Below, piece after piece: positions 11,547-21,683 of a DNA stretch of 64,000 nucleotides; the first letter of the stretch is position 1; every line of letters starts with the position of its first letter. The notes beneath the pieces are model-generated. The model was not told where the DNA came from and did no database searches. It worked only from the letters and a program-made list of their open reading frames with translations. This DNA comes from Niebla homalea (Eukaryota > Ascomycota > Lecanoromycetes > Lecanorales > Ramalinaceae). The DNA is taken from positions 372,001-436,000 of the forward strand of contig JAHGAU010000032.1 in assembly GCA_019925105.1 (NCBI GenBank). The letters run 5' to 3'. The position numbers and the translations under genes are program-made.

Positions 11547-11967
11547 CGGGAGGCCTAAGCCTGAAATTCGAGCTGTGTCGGCTACCATGACAAACCCTTA
11601 TCACCCTGATCATCCTCCACTGCACCTGCTCCTTCATCACCTTCACCACATCCCACATCCTCACCCTCACCTGCACCCTCACCACCTTCACCCTCACCCT
11701 CATCACCCTCATCACCCTCATCACCCTCATCACCCTCATCACCCTCATCACCCTCATCACCCTCACCACTCACTACTCACCACCCTTATCACCCTCACCC
11801 TGGTATTGAGACTGGTGAAGGTAGTAGTAGGATCAGGGCAGGCAAGAGTAACAAGGGTGATAAGGGTAATGAGGATGATAAGGGTGATGAGACTTGAGGG
11901 TGAGCGTGATGGGGGGTTGTCATGGTAGCCGACACAAGCCCAGGTATCAAAGCTTAAGCCTTCCTCC
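11547..11967. mobile_element. Fold-back/MITE-like element with imperfect terminal inverted repeats
   Basis: A perfect 20-bp inverted pair (TGTGTCGGCTACCATGACAA at 11574-11593 and its complement at 11917-11936) bounds ~320 bp of C/A-rich then G/A-rich simple sequence. Outside the perfect part the similarity continues imperfectly for ~25-30 bp on each side (left AGGCCTAAGCCT, right the complement of GAAGGCTTAAGCTT). The interior also folds back: the left half carries CCTCATCAC-type repeats and the right half their diverged complement (AAGGGTGATAAGGG). There is no coding capacity beyond repeat-derived frames. Target-site duplications could not be identified. Confidence 0.55.
11701..11763. repeat. 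Minisatellite (CATCACCCT)x7 with degenerate flanks
   Basis: Seven perfect tandem copies of the 9-mer CATCACCCT, embedded in degenerate copies from about 11600 to 11800. The unit length is a multiple of three, so it produces long artefactual open frames on both strands (His-Pro and Gly-Asp-Glu repeats). Confidence 0.9.
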
Positions 11968-12774
11968 CCGAAATAATAGTTCTAGTCCTCAAGGAGGCGT
12001 AGACGTGAAGATATTTATGAATCGGGCGCAGAGAGAATGTGGTGATGTAGGAAGGGGGACCAAAGACTTATACATGACGCCTGGTACTTGCTCTTTTTTT
12101 TTTTTTTTTTCCTCTCTTCTTTTTCTTTTTCAAGGAAAAAAGAAAAATGGAAAAAGGAAGAATACGTCGATGCATCAGCTCTCAGACTTTATCGATTCGG
12201 GACTGTAGTTGCGCCTTTTGTTTTGAGCATGAACGATTAGTATCCCAAATGAAGTTGGCCAGCGCGCTAACTAATCTCATCGATTTCGCAGCCTTTTTTT
12301 TTTTTTGGGCATGAACGAGACTTTTTGGTTTTTCCTGGGAAAAAAGTGAGTCCCAGAAATAACAAGGTGCATTTTCTTAACGCGGTGGCCACTTCATTTG
12401 GATTCGACGATGGGTTGAAATGCGAAAGATGTGAGAACGCAACAAGCGCGCACGGAAAAGCATGTCCGACGATGTTTCGACTCCCCGCAGTGATCTTCCG
12501 TCATCCGCCCCCGCTCGGGCTCGGCCGGGGCGGGGCTTGTTTCTTGTTAGGCGAGCGGGACGGAAACCCAGTTCTTTGGCGAACGTAATCCACATAGACC
12601 TAACGCCGGATAGGATAGATGCCTCGGCTAGGAGGTTATTTGAAGTTGCTTTTTGGTTTCCCATTCACACATGCCCATCATCATCAAGTCTTAGTTAAAA
12701 AACGTACCACTCCGCATCACATCCGGCTCGTCTACTTAATCTACCACATCAAGTGCATTGCCTCGCCTACAATA
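11968..12774. other. Intergenic, with poly-T tracts
   Basis: No gene recognised. Contains a T-run at about 12095-12110 followed by T/A-rich sequence, another T-run at about 12294-12306, and a CT/GC-rich stretch near 12480-12530. The 3' half is the upstream region of the DUF1772 gene. Confidence 0.5.
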
Positions 12775-13284
12775 ATGGACTCCTCAACTCGCGCAGCACT
12801 GACCTTCGGCCTCACCGCTTCCGGCATGATTGCAGGGACTAACGCGTGCATGTCCATCTTCGCTGTGCCTCCCATGCTCCTCGCGTCGAAACAAGTCCTG
12901 GTCCAACAGTGGCGCACCTTCTTCAGCCTCGGCCAAACAGTGATGCCACCGGCCGCCATAGTAGCGTCAGCAAGTCTGGCTTATGCTGCGTATAATGGCC
13001 GTTCATCCTCCAAGACTGGACTCGGAGGGCAGCCAGCTGGTGTTGCTGGGTGGAAGGGCATCGCTTTCGCGGCGGCGGGGATTGTAGGAATCGTTCCGTA
13101 TACGCTGGTATTTATGAATTCGACCAATAGCGCGCTGATCGCTGAGAGTAATGGTGCGGGTGAACTGGCGGAGAGGGAAGTAAAGGCGTTGGTTCGGTAT
13201 TGGAGCCGATTGAATCTAGGAAGGGCTTTGATCGGAATGGCAGGGACTGTCGTTGGTATTTGGTCGGCGGTAGGGTGGCGGTGA
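12775..13284 (+). CDS. DUF1772 membrane protein (anthrone-oxygenase-like)
   Basis: Single exon, 169 aa, starting at MDSSTRAALTFG; the frame is open upstream, but this ATG begins the family-like sequence. Four hydrophobic helices are visible: the first with GMIAGTNACMSIFAVP, the second with MPPAAIVASASLAYAAY, the third with GIVGIVPYTLVFMNSTN, and the fourth with NLGRALIGMAGTVVGIW. The Arg-rich WSRLNLGRAL before TM4 and the PYTLVFM..TN element are typical of DUF1772. Some members (HypC/EncC type) oxidise anthrones to anthraquinones; many others are uncharacterised, so activity is not assured. Its position at the right end of the accessory region fits a polyketide-type cluster. It is tail-to-tail with DPH1. 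Confidence 0.75.
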   Translation: MDSSTRAALTFGLTASGMIAGTNACMSIFAVPPMLLASKQVLVQQWRTFFSLGQTVMPPAAIVASASLAYAAYNGRSSSKTGLGGQPAGVAGWKGIAFAAAGIVGIVPYTLVFMNSTNSALIAESNGAGELAEREVKALVRYWSRLNLGRALIGMAGTVVGIWSAVGWR

Positions 13285-13415
13285 TTCTGTCAACACGATT
13301 GCGGTCCTCCGCCCCAAAGTTGCCATTTGTGAGATCATCCTGGGCAGAGTCGAATGTATGTAGAATTTATCGAAAGTTGAGTGTGTAAAGTAGCCAGCCA
13401 TTTCAAAATCACGTT

Positions 13416-14827
13416 TCACCCATTGGCGGATACGGTTACGGGCAAATCACCTGCCTTCGTTCTACCAAGCCCTTCCTTTGCATAATAGTCCATTGGATAA
13501 ACTCCACGATTCCCGGTCTTCCAATCGTCACGGGATTCAAGGGCAATCAACGCTTCGTAGGGCGTCAAAAGAGGTTTGGGAAAGGCATAGCCCCAATCAA
13601 TACTCAACCTCGGACAAGCCACTTGCACCCAGCAGTCGACATCGTCCATCAGTGCCAGCTTACCAGGAAATATTTCGCTTAGCAGAATATTGACGAATGG
13701 GATACCGCGCTCGTTGAGAGTGTTCTCGATCATGCTCATGGTGTGCGGGTTACCTTGCCGTCCGAGTGATCCAAGGATGAGCCCCCATCTCCGAGCCTTT
13801 TTAGCAGTCCTAATAGCATCTCGGCGCATGTCTTGCATCTCCTCGTGCTCATACCTCTCCCGTGTGAGTTTGCGAGAGTATGGATCGTAGCGGTATGCAG
13901 GTAGGGAAGGATTGTGAATCATTGCAGATTCAAGATGGAAGCGGCCATCGCCTAGATACAATATCAGATCTGCAGCATCGTTCGCAAGGCGTGGTGAGGT
14001 GCAGCCAAGGATCTCGCCTTTGCTCAACGGGGTGATTTGAGGGATCAACACTTTGAAGCCAGCCTTTTCCAGAACTGGCTTGATAGCGTGGAGAGTAGAG
14101 TTGAACTGGATGGTACCGACCATAGCAATCGTCTTACCAGCTTGAAAGTTGCGCTCCAGAGTTTCCAAAAGATGAGCGGTATCGATGCTGATGTCGACGA
14201 AGACATAAAGAGTCTTGATCTTGGTCACATCCACCGGTATGAGACAGCTATGCGCATAGTGGACCAGCAAGTCGCAGCCAAGCGCCCGCGCAGTGTAATC
14301 ATCGATACAACATGCGCCATAGGTGACATCGCCCATGATGAGGGTCTCCGCTCCAGGGCAGAAGCGAGTGAGGATGTCGGATATTGTGGTTGCGAAGAGC
14401 AGCAGTCCTTCTGGCATCTGCAGAGCTATCTTCTTCGAACCGGAGGCGCGGATTCTGTGTATGGTCTTGTGAATCTCGAAGGAATAATTGGAAGGAAGCA
14501 AGGCGATTGCATCGTTAATCTCGGTGTCATTCAGAATCTCTGCTGGGACTTGATTTAGGGTGCGTGCTGTCCGTCTTGTTTGAGCAACTTATAGTACCAT
14601 CAGTGAAAGATTCGCCAATCTGAGGAGTTATTTTGGCTACCTTGGACAGCTCCGTTATCCTCAATAGAGGCATTCGCTTTGCCATCTCGTCCTGCTCTCG
14701 CGGCCGCTGCTCTTCTTCCTACGAAACGCTTCTTGGGTTGCTTTGGTATGTCCGGAACGTCAGCAGGCTTGGAGGCTTCAGGGAAAATGTCCGGCCCAAG
14801 GTCTGCTGTGGCTCTGTCGGACTCCAT
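13416..14827 (-). CDS. DPH1: Diphthamide biosynthesis protein 1 (2-(3-amino-3-carboxypropyl)histidine synthase subunit 1)
   Basis: Two exons, 14827-14641 and 14587-13416, give 452 aa; the 53-nt intron splits codon 63 (CAA G/TT GCT). The N-terminal ~60 residues are a basic linker ([16 protein letters not shown]), then [12 protein letters not shown] and [17 protein letters not shown], the conserved DPH1 start. Cysteines proposed to bind the 4Fe-4S cluster occur in [17 protein letters not shown] and [10 protein letters not shown]. With Dph2 the protein forms the radical-type enzyme that transfers an aminocarboxypropyl group from SAM to a histidine of elongation factor 2, the first step of diphthamide synthesis in the cytosol. 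Length is normal and nothing is broken. Its 5' end is 184 bp from the divergent HMG-CoA lyase start, so they share a short promoter region. Confidence 0.95.
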
Positions 14828-15011
14828 TCCGAAATTTGACGCATTACACACAATAAAGTGTGTGAAGTTAGGGATGGGAAGCTGCCCCCACACTCACATT
14901 TTAGGCCTAGCGCCTCCACCTCCGCTTCAACTCCGCAACAACGTCAAAGATCACGACTGTTGTCAAGCGCGCAATGTAACCGTAACTTCTAACCCTCATG
15001 TCTAAGAGACT

Positions 15012-16303
15012 ATGTCAGTCCGAGCTGGATCGCTGCTCAGATTCCCTCTGTCGCAATTCTCGCGCAGGTGTCGAGCCGCCTTCTCCACAACGCGAATCCA
15101 GCGTGCGGGGGAAGTCCGCATCGTGGAAGTAGGACCGAGAGATGGATTGCAGAACGAGTCGCAGACGATAGGACTGGATACAAAGCTCGAGCTCATTCGG
15201 CGCCTTTCCGGGACCGGGGTCAGGAATATTGAGGCTGGGTCTTTCGTTGCGCCGAAATGGGTTCCGCAGGTATGAAAGATTCATTGTGGTGAAGGTCGGA
15301 ATTTGGTCAATGTACTATGCCAGCTGACGATTACTTGGTCTTACAGATGGCCAATTCAGCGGAGATTTTGGCATCGTTGAACAAACAGCCTCCTGCTGCG
15401 CTAGACTCCATAGCATATAACTTCCTAGTTCCAAACCTCAAGGGTCTGGAAAACCTCTTGAAGACATACAATGCTTTCCTGCCCAACAAGAGTGAACAAC
15501 CGGCAGCTTCACAGAACCGTGATGCACCACCGACGCCACCTCCATCACCCAAGCCGGGCCAAGACGTCCAGGAGCCGGCGCCTATAACATCGACGCAGGA
15601 TCCCAACGCAATGCCCTCAGAGCCCTTCCACCCCATCAGCAAAGTCTCCCCAGATCCACCCCACACATATGAGGTCTCCGTCTTCCTCGCCGCAACCGAA
15701 GCCTTCTCCCGCGCAAACACCAATTGCAGCATCGCTGAATCCATCGATCGCTGCAAACCCATCATCGCCTCTGCCAAATCCCACTCCATGCGCGTTCGCG
15801 GTTATGTCTCCGTCGCCCTCGGCTGCCCCTACGAAGGGCCTGCCATTCCCCCGTCCAAGGTTGCCGATATCACCGCCTCACTCCTCGAGATGGGTATAGA
15901 TGAGGTCTCCGTCGCAGACACTACAGGCATGGGGACCGCGCCCAAAACCCAAGAACTGTTGAAAGCCCTGTTCGCGGCAGGGATATCGCCCAATGATTTA
16001 GCGTTGCACTTCCACGACACGTATGGCCAAGCGCTGGTGAATGCGGTTGTGGGGCTCGAGCATGGGATCAGGACGTTTGATAGTAGTGTTGGTGGGTTGG
16101 GCGGGTGTCCATTTTCGAAGGGGGCGACGGGGAATGTGAGTACGGAGGATTTGGTGCATTGTCTGCATAGCCTGGGTGCGAAGACGGGGGTGGATTTGGA
16201 GGAGATGAGTCGGATCGGTGGGTGGATATCTGGAGAGCTGGGGAGGCCGAACGAGTCGAGAGCCGGGAAGGCGGTGTTGGCGAGGGTGAAGTCACAATCG
16301 TAG
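15012..16303 (+). CDS. Hydroxymethylglutaryl-CoA lyase, probably mitochondrial
   Basis: Two exons, 15012-15269 and 15347-16303, give 404 aa. The N-terminus is Arg/Ser-rich (RFPLSQFSRRCRAAFSTTR) like a mitochondrial presequence. The TIM-barrel marks are GPRDGLQNE (~44-52, with the catalytic Arg and metal-binding Asp), SVADTTGMG, LHFHDTYGQAL (metal-binding His pair, ~307) and the lyase signature GGLGGCPFSKGATGN (~334) with its active-site Cys. The enzyme cleaves HMG-CoA to acetyl-CoA and acetoacetate in leucine degradation. Unusually, a ~60-residue Pro/Ser-rich segment (~131-193) interrupts the barrel between NFLVPNLKGLENLL and TYEVSVFLAATEAFSRAN. It is in frame, with no clear intron signals. 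Codons after ~15500 are strongly C-ending. Convergent with Gta3. Confidence 0.93.
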
Positions 16304-16552
16304 TGTCCATCTAGACCATTGATTCTCTGTGCGTCGGCTATTCGTGCCACATGTGTTCACTCCTCGTCCGTTCAAAGAGGTCGAAACCACCAAGGTAGAC
16401 GTCCCAGCCCACCTCCGTCCCATCATTCGCTGTCGACGTCAATCTTTGGTGGTCTAGTGGCTAGTATCCCATTCGTCAAATCGGCAACACCCGGGACAGC
16501 AAAGGCCCCGCCAAAACCCATTGAGACCCTGCTCCAATACCCCATTTACTCC

Positions 16553-17283
16553 CTAATCCCTCGCCGTATCAACAACGATATACCTCCCCACCTGCCTCCC
16601 CGCCCTCGCCAACGGATCCCATTTGCCCCCTTGTCCATCATCCACCAGAACGGGTTGGCCGGGTTGGAGGGAGGAGGGCCGAGTTCTGAGTTCCTCCTCA
16701 TCATTACCCTTCCCTTCATCCCCCTGCCCCCTCCCTCTTTTAACCCCCACACTAACAACCCTCCCCCGCCTCCCCACCCCCCTCTCCCCCCCCAACGCCC
16801 TCACGATCTCCACATCCCCCACCCCAACCTCCCTCTCCTCCACCCCGCCCGCGGTCTCATCCCGTATCGCGACCAACGGCTCCACGCCCCGGGTATCCAC
16901 CCCCTGTATCGCCTGCACGAACCTCAATTGCCGGTGCAGGTCGTCGAGAAGCCCCGTTTCGGCGGCGGGGGATCGGGGGAGGGGCAGCGCGGAGAGGCGG
17001 AGGAGGTGGTGCAGTTTGGCGGTTGTGATTGCGGTTGCGGGGGTGGAAGGGTTGGTGGGAGGGGAGGTGGCTGGTGCAGCAGGAGCGGGAGGAGGAGGAG
17101 GAGGGGGGGGGGAGAGGAGGGTGGCGCGGACGGACCAGGTGGGGTGGGCGAGGTAGGCGGATATTTGGGAGGGGGTGGTGAAGGTTGAGGAGGGTCTGGC
17201 TGATGAGGGAGGGGGCGAGGATGGGGTGAGGGATACAAGGATACGATGTTGGTGCGAAGGAGGGAGGAGGGTCGGGCCTTCAT
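16553..17283 (-). CDS. Glutamyl-tRNA(Gln) amidotransferase subunit Gta3 (GatC-like), mitochondrial
   Basis: Best model has two exons, 17283-17237 and 17195-16553 (229 aa), with a 41-nt intron (GTATCC..CAGCCAG) that moves the short first exon into the long frame. The intron is at the lower size limit, so a different start or an assembly frameshift remains possible. The long frame is clear: AYLAHPTWSVRATLL, a Pro-rich linker, AKLHHLLRLSALPLP and LHRQLRFVQAIQGVDTRGVEPLVAIRDET form the GatC-type core, and WDPLARAGRQVGRYIVV closes it as in fungal Gta3. GatC-like subunits stabilise the mitochondrial GatAB enzyme that converts Glu-tRNA(Gln) to Gln-tRNA(Gln). The N-terminus (MKARPSSLLRTN) could be a targeting sequence. 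The antisense strand also carries long open frames caused by GC-rich codons. Confidence 0.75.
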
Positions 17284-17992
17284 CTTTCTTTCCCAGGTGG
17301 TGTGATAGAGTCTTCAGCAGACAATATGGAGGACTTTGATGTTGCCGGACGGGATAAGATTTATAGCGTTTTCATATTGCTGGTGGAAGCTTGGCGGTTC
17401 TGGATGCGGTACTCCAGCCCCTTTCCACGCCTCACCTCAAAACGATGATAATGAGTTGCTTCCTCATAGATGATAATTGACAAATTCCCTTCTGCTGGAC
17501 AATTTTGACAACGTTCAACTATGGTCCTGATCCTTCAAGGGCATACTGACGTTTGTAATACGATGAGTAGTCGGACATCAATTTCCCTAGTATAAAGCCT
17601 TGATGATGATGATATGACTTGTGAGAGCTGTGTATGTGTGGTTAGAAGATTCGTCTGCTGCGACCGGCAGACCTTCGAAGGACCGGCAGCCCTATATCTA
17701 TAATGGGGTCACCCAGTGGTCAGCCTCTCCTTCGACTCGGGCCTTCGCCATTTTCGCAGCCTAAGATATTGATATCCGACGTACGCGCAAGACGGACAGC
17801 AAGCAAAAAAGACTTGTAATTATGAGACGGCTTCTGAAGTTGGATCGGAGTAGCATGAGATCAATTGGGTACCCAGCGCATTATTACAATTTAACAATCT
17901 CCCTCAGTCCTTCGAAGTAGAAAGAATGCTCTCACCCTCACCCTCATCCTCCCAACCACGCAGATCTACGCCGAAGAAGCCTCCAGCATTCT
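17284..17992. other. Intergenic, nothing recognised
   Basis: Moderate A+T, no coding pattern or repeat noticed. It contains the Gta3 upstream region and the 3' flank of the small spliced gene. Confidence 0.5.
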
Positions 17993-18329
17993 TTAGTTCC
18001 TCCCAGTCGGATCTTGCTGCTGGTACCTAGGCAATCCACTCGCCTTCCTGAACGAGTTCCCCAAGCCAGCAATCTGCTGTTGATGGCCCTGATCAACATC
18101 TTCCTTCCGTTCAATCCGTTCATATTTGTTCTCTACCCGTCCTATGTATGCTCTGAACGGGCATGAAGGAATCAGTGGTTATGATCACGCTGTGGCAGTC
18201 GGGGAAGAACCACAAGCACCTCTCACAAGGGCTCGACGATTCTACTTACTCGACACCGTGTTCTCTCCTATCTTCACCTGTGGTGTGGCCCATTGCACCT
18301 TGGTTAGACTTGTATCGCTCGTATGACAT
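17993..18329 (-). CDS. Small spliced gene, 79-aa hydrophilic protein of unknown function
   Basis: Two exons, 18329-18250 and 18152-17993, joined across a 97-nt intron with a perfect GTAAGT donor and a TTCAG acceptor. The junction falls inside a Glu codon and keeps the frame to a TAA at 17995-17993. The predicted peptide begins MSYERYKSNQ, has a charged middle (VENKYERIERKEDVDQ) likely to form a short amphipathic helix, and ends RYQQQDPTGRN. It has no signal peptide, no membrane segment and no Cys, and is probably largely disordered. I do not recognise the family. Evidence is the perfect donor, frame preservation and non-random composition, so it is a prediction without homology. It stands alone between Gta3 and Mgs1 with ~0.7 and 1.5 kb of empty flank. 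Confidence 0.55.
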
Positions 18330-19859
18330 GTTGCTTTGATTGCTCGAAATCGAAGGGATTTGGCAGTGTATGAAAGTAGGCTGAATCGAAGGTGTGACCA
18401 AGAAGAAAGTAACGACAAGTGAAGGACCGCCCACAGGGTTTATATGCCCACAACGAGTGGGCGAGTCGATGACATCGGAATCTTCGCAATGCTCTCGGCT
18501 GATAACGCCTATGTAGGCTACGTCAGATTGTAGCCCCGATTGGCAGATCAGGCTGAATTCATACCCGGCAGACGTATAAACAGGGCGTCTGCAACTCTCA
18601 AGGAGCTTGATTTTCATTGGCTTTCCATCATCCTTTATCTAGTACCAAAGTCTCCAGCGAGGCTACAGCTTCGCTATTGGCGAAGGGTCCGAGGAGGTGC
18701 AATGCATTACCACCACAATACGCAGAGGCCCTCCCGAACTTGAAATGTGACAAAAGACCAAAATCAATGAGAACGGACTCCAATGAGGGGAAGTGACAAC
18801 CTCATGAGGAGAAATTACCTCACGCGCAGCCCAGACGCTCCAGATGAGCATGCATAGTTACTCCCGTGTTTGGAGCCATCGGCAGCACCTGCCGCGCGAG
18901 TCTTGATGACAGCGTGATCGTGGAACAAGGGCCCGGCAAATTCGATCACTTCGATGATCTATGGCCTAAGGGCACAGATTTAATGATTTGGTTCATAGCC
19001 AGAGTCAACATGATGATCGTTGAACCGATCAACGCATATCGTAACCCATCTGGAGGAAACCACCGTTTGCTAAATCATCATCGTACCATTCATGAGCGTG
19101 TTCATTTTCGATGTCGTCTCCTTAACGATTTCGAATCCACCCCGACCACCGAGCGTACTGTTTGCACTAGATTTTTGGGGGCATTAAGGGTCGTCTTCCT
19201 TAAAATTCACCTTTAGAATTCACCTTTGTGATTTCTGGTTTTTATCCAATAATCTGTGGAAATTCTTAGTCCCATGTTCATCATCATAGTTATAGTTGGT
19301 TCATGACCCATCAACGATACGACCCCCAAAGAATCACATGGCCCTTGCCACCGTGCTGTTGAGCGTGGGACTACAGAAAAGTCGGGCTATCCTACCGAAC
19401 GAGATATGTCTCCGCCAGGTACCAGGCTGGCTGGCCTCTTCATCGACTGCTCGCCACTGTTTGTCCAGGTCACGGCCGTGGGGTAGTCGGTGGCTTCATC
19501 TGTTGAAATGCATTGGGAACATTGTCAGGCTCCTGCATCGTCGATGAGGTCGCTAAAGTCATGTTCGATCTCTGCATATGGTAAATGTCGCTCTCCTAGA
19601 TATCCGGGCTTGATCGTCCAATCTGTATCTGCCTGGTTTGTCTAGCCAGTAATCGTGCAGACGTCCGTAGACATTCTACATATGACGGTCAGTCGCACCA
19701 GATGGAATAAAGTGGTCCGTCAACCCATCGAAGCGTATGAAGATGGCCCATAATGGACATACCAACGTCTGGAAAATGTAAAGCGTCCACTTCCCCAGCC
19801 ATTGCTTTGTTCCAGGGTTGATCTCATCGTATATCAAGTCCACACCGTGCAATCATCTC
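18330..19859. other. Intergenic, nothing recognised
   Basis: About 1.5 kb with only short frames lacking motifs on either strand. No repeat or RNA gene was recognised. Confidence 0.5.
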
Positions 19860-21683
19860 TCAGCCTTCCCCATCCACCTCCTCCAACTCCCCGTCAACTT
19901 CCACTCCCAAATCCGCCTCCTCCAAGAACTCCACCCCTTTCAACTCTTCGGGCAAATAGTCCTGCTTCACCTTCCCATCCCTGAACTTCGGATTATACTT
20001 ATACTCCTTGCCATACCCCAACTCCTTCATCAGCCGCGTCGGCGCGTTCCTCAAGTGCACAGGTATCGGCAACCCCGCCACCCCGGGCTCCTTCAATTTC
20101 TGAAATGCATTATTCAACCCCCGATACGTCCGCGTGCTTTTGGGGGCGAGCGCGAGAGCAACGGCGCAGTGTGCGAGGTTGATCCGAGCTTCGGGCAATC
20201 CAACTTTCTCCGCGGCGGCGTAGGTGGAGGTGGCGAGGGTGAGCATGGTGTTATCGGCCATTCCGATGTCCTCGCTTGCGATGACGACCATTCGGCGAGC
20301 GATATACAGTGCGTCTTCTCCCGACTGGATCATGCGGGCAAGGTAGTAGAGCGTGGCGTCTGGATCGGAGCCGCGGACGGATTTGTGGAAGGCAGAGATG
20401 GTATCGTAGTGCTGATCGCCGGCGCGATCGTAGACGAGGGTTTTGGTGAGGGAGGATTTGATGGTATCTTGGGTTGCAGAAGGGCGCTTGGAGAGGTCCA
20501 TGGCGAGTTCGAGGAGGTTGAGGGAGGTGCGGGCGTCACCGTCGGAGAAGGACGCGAGATAGGACAGGAAAGGGTCGTCGATTAGAGAGGTGGGTTGGTA
20601 ATTGGGACCTTCGATTTTAAGGGCACGTTGGAGAATGACGATGATGTCTTGGGTAGTCAATTGGGCTAGGGTGAAGACTCTGCAGCGGGACAGTAGTGCT
20701 GATTGGACTTTAAAGCTTGGGTTCTCGGTGGTGGCGCCAATGAGGGTGATGATGCCTGCTTCCACAGGCCCAAGGAAGACGTCCTGTTGCGTCTTTGAGA
20801 AGCGGTGTATCTCATCACAGAAGATGATTGTCTTGCGTCCTGTCAATCCCAGCTCACTCCTTGCCTCTCCAAATAATTTCTTACACTCAGCCACCCCGGT
20901 GCTGGTCGAATTGATCTCTACGAAGCGGGCGCCAGACAAGTGGGCGACTACCCGAGCAATCGTGGTCTTGCCGGTTCCAGCACCGCCCCATAGTATCATG
21001 GAAGGTATTCTATCGCTCTCGATCAGACCGCGGAGCACACCATTGGGCCCCACCAACTCCTGACCCTGGACTTCATCCAGGTTCCGCGGTCGCATGCGCT
21101 CGGCAAGCGGCTGTGCATTTTGAAGGGCGCTTTGCTTTGTCCGCTTGACAGGTGGCTCTCCACTATCTACAGATCGTTGAGGGCTTGAGAAGGAGGTGGC
21201 TGGGTCGGTTTGTGTTGGAGGACTTGGGGATCGTTTACGTTTGTTGCTGGTTGGCGCAGTCGGTGCTGGTGTCGATAATGGTGTCGATACCGAGATATTT
21301 TTGGCAGGAGTCGTTACGGTTGATGGTGCTGGAGGCGCTGAGGGAGCGGATGGGGGCGTGTGTTTGAAGTCGGGATCAAAGGAAGGGGTGCTTGGAGGGA
21401 TAGGTTGTCGCGCATTTCGAGATCCTGGGATGAACGGCTTGTCACCCCATCTTCCTCCAATCCTGACAGGTCCATTGGACGGTGTCACATTGGAGGCAGT
21501 GTTTACTGTTTGGCTGTTCTTGCCGTTCGAGGTGGGCGTTCGAAAGAAGCTCGAGCTCTTGGGCCCATTGTTGACTCCTTGCTCAGGTGGGACAGTATCC
21601 AAGAAGTCCTTGCAGCCAGAGTCTAGATGAGGATTGATATTGGTCTGCTTGACCAGCTTATTACAAATCGGACATGAGACCAT
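19860..21683 (-). CDS. MGS1: Mgs1/WRNIP1/RarA-family replication-maintenance AAA+ ATPase
   Basis: Single exon, 607 aa. The start is the first true ATG (MVSCPICNKLVKQ). A UBZ4-type ubiquitin-binding zinc finger opens the protein (CPIC..HLDSGC, residues ~4-24), followed by a long Pro/Ser/Thr-rich linker (~30-200) containing a basic KRKRSP patch that may be a nuclear signal. The AAA+ module has LAERMRPRNLDEV, Walker A GGAGTGKTT (~236), Walker B IIFCDEIH (~286), sensor 1 GATTENPSF and the arginine-finger region LLSRCRVF. The C-terminal MgsA/WRNIP1 tetramerisation part follows (SEDIGMAD, YKYNPKFRDG). Family members are DNA-dependent ATPases acting at stalled forks with polymerase delta and PCNA. 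The protein is complete with normal length. The C-terminal Val/Glu-rich tail has no known motif. Confidence 0.93.
   Translation of the reverse strand: MVSCPICNKLVKQTNINPHLDSGCKDFLDTVPPEQGVNNGPKSSSFFRTPTSNGKNSQTVNTASNVTPSNGPVRIGGRWGDKPFIPGSRNARQPIPPSTPSFDPDFKHTPPSAPSAPPAPSTVTTPAKNISVSTPLSTPAPTAPTSNKRKRSPSPPTQTDPATSFSSPQRSVDSGEPPVKRTKQSALQNAQPLAERMRPRNLDEVQGQELVGPNGVLRGLIESDRIPSMILWGGAGTGKTTIARVVAHLSGARFVEINSTSTGVAECKKLFGEARSELGLTGRKTIIFCDEIHRFSKTQQDVFLGPVEAGIITLIGATTENPSFKVQSALLSRCRVFTLAQLTTQDIIVILQRALKIEGPNYQPTSLIDDPFLSYLASFSDGDARTSLNLLELAMDLSKRPSATQDTIKSSLTKTLVYDRAGDQHYDTISAFHKSVRGSDPDATLYYLARMIQSGEDALYIARRMVVIASEDIGMADNTMLTLATSTYAAAEKVGLPEARINLAHCAVALALAPKSTRTYRGLNNAFQKLKEPGVAGLPIPVHLRNAPTRLMKELGYGKEYKYNPKFRDGKVKQDYLPEELKGVEFLEEADLGVEVDGELEEVDGEG

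Noticed and set aside
11290..11928. Long open frames rich in His-Pro (plus strand) and Gly-Asp-Glu or Met-Arg-Val (minus strand)
   Set aside because: They are produced by the 9-bp minisatellite, whose unit is a multiple of three. They have no start context or conserved domain.
16319..17188. 289-codon plus-strand frame antisense to Gta3
   Set aside because: A Pro/Gly-rich by-product of the C-rich codons of the Gta3 gene on the other strand, which shows real GatC-like motifs.
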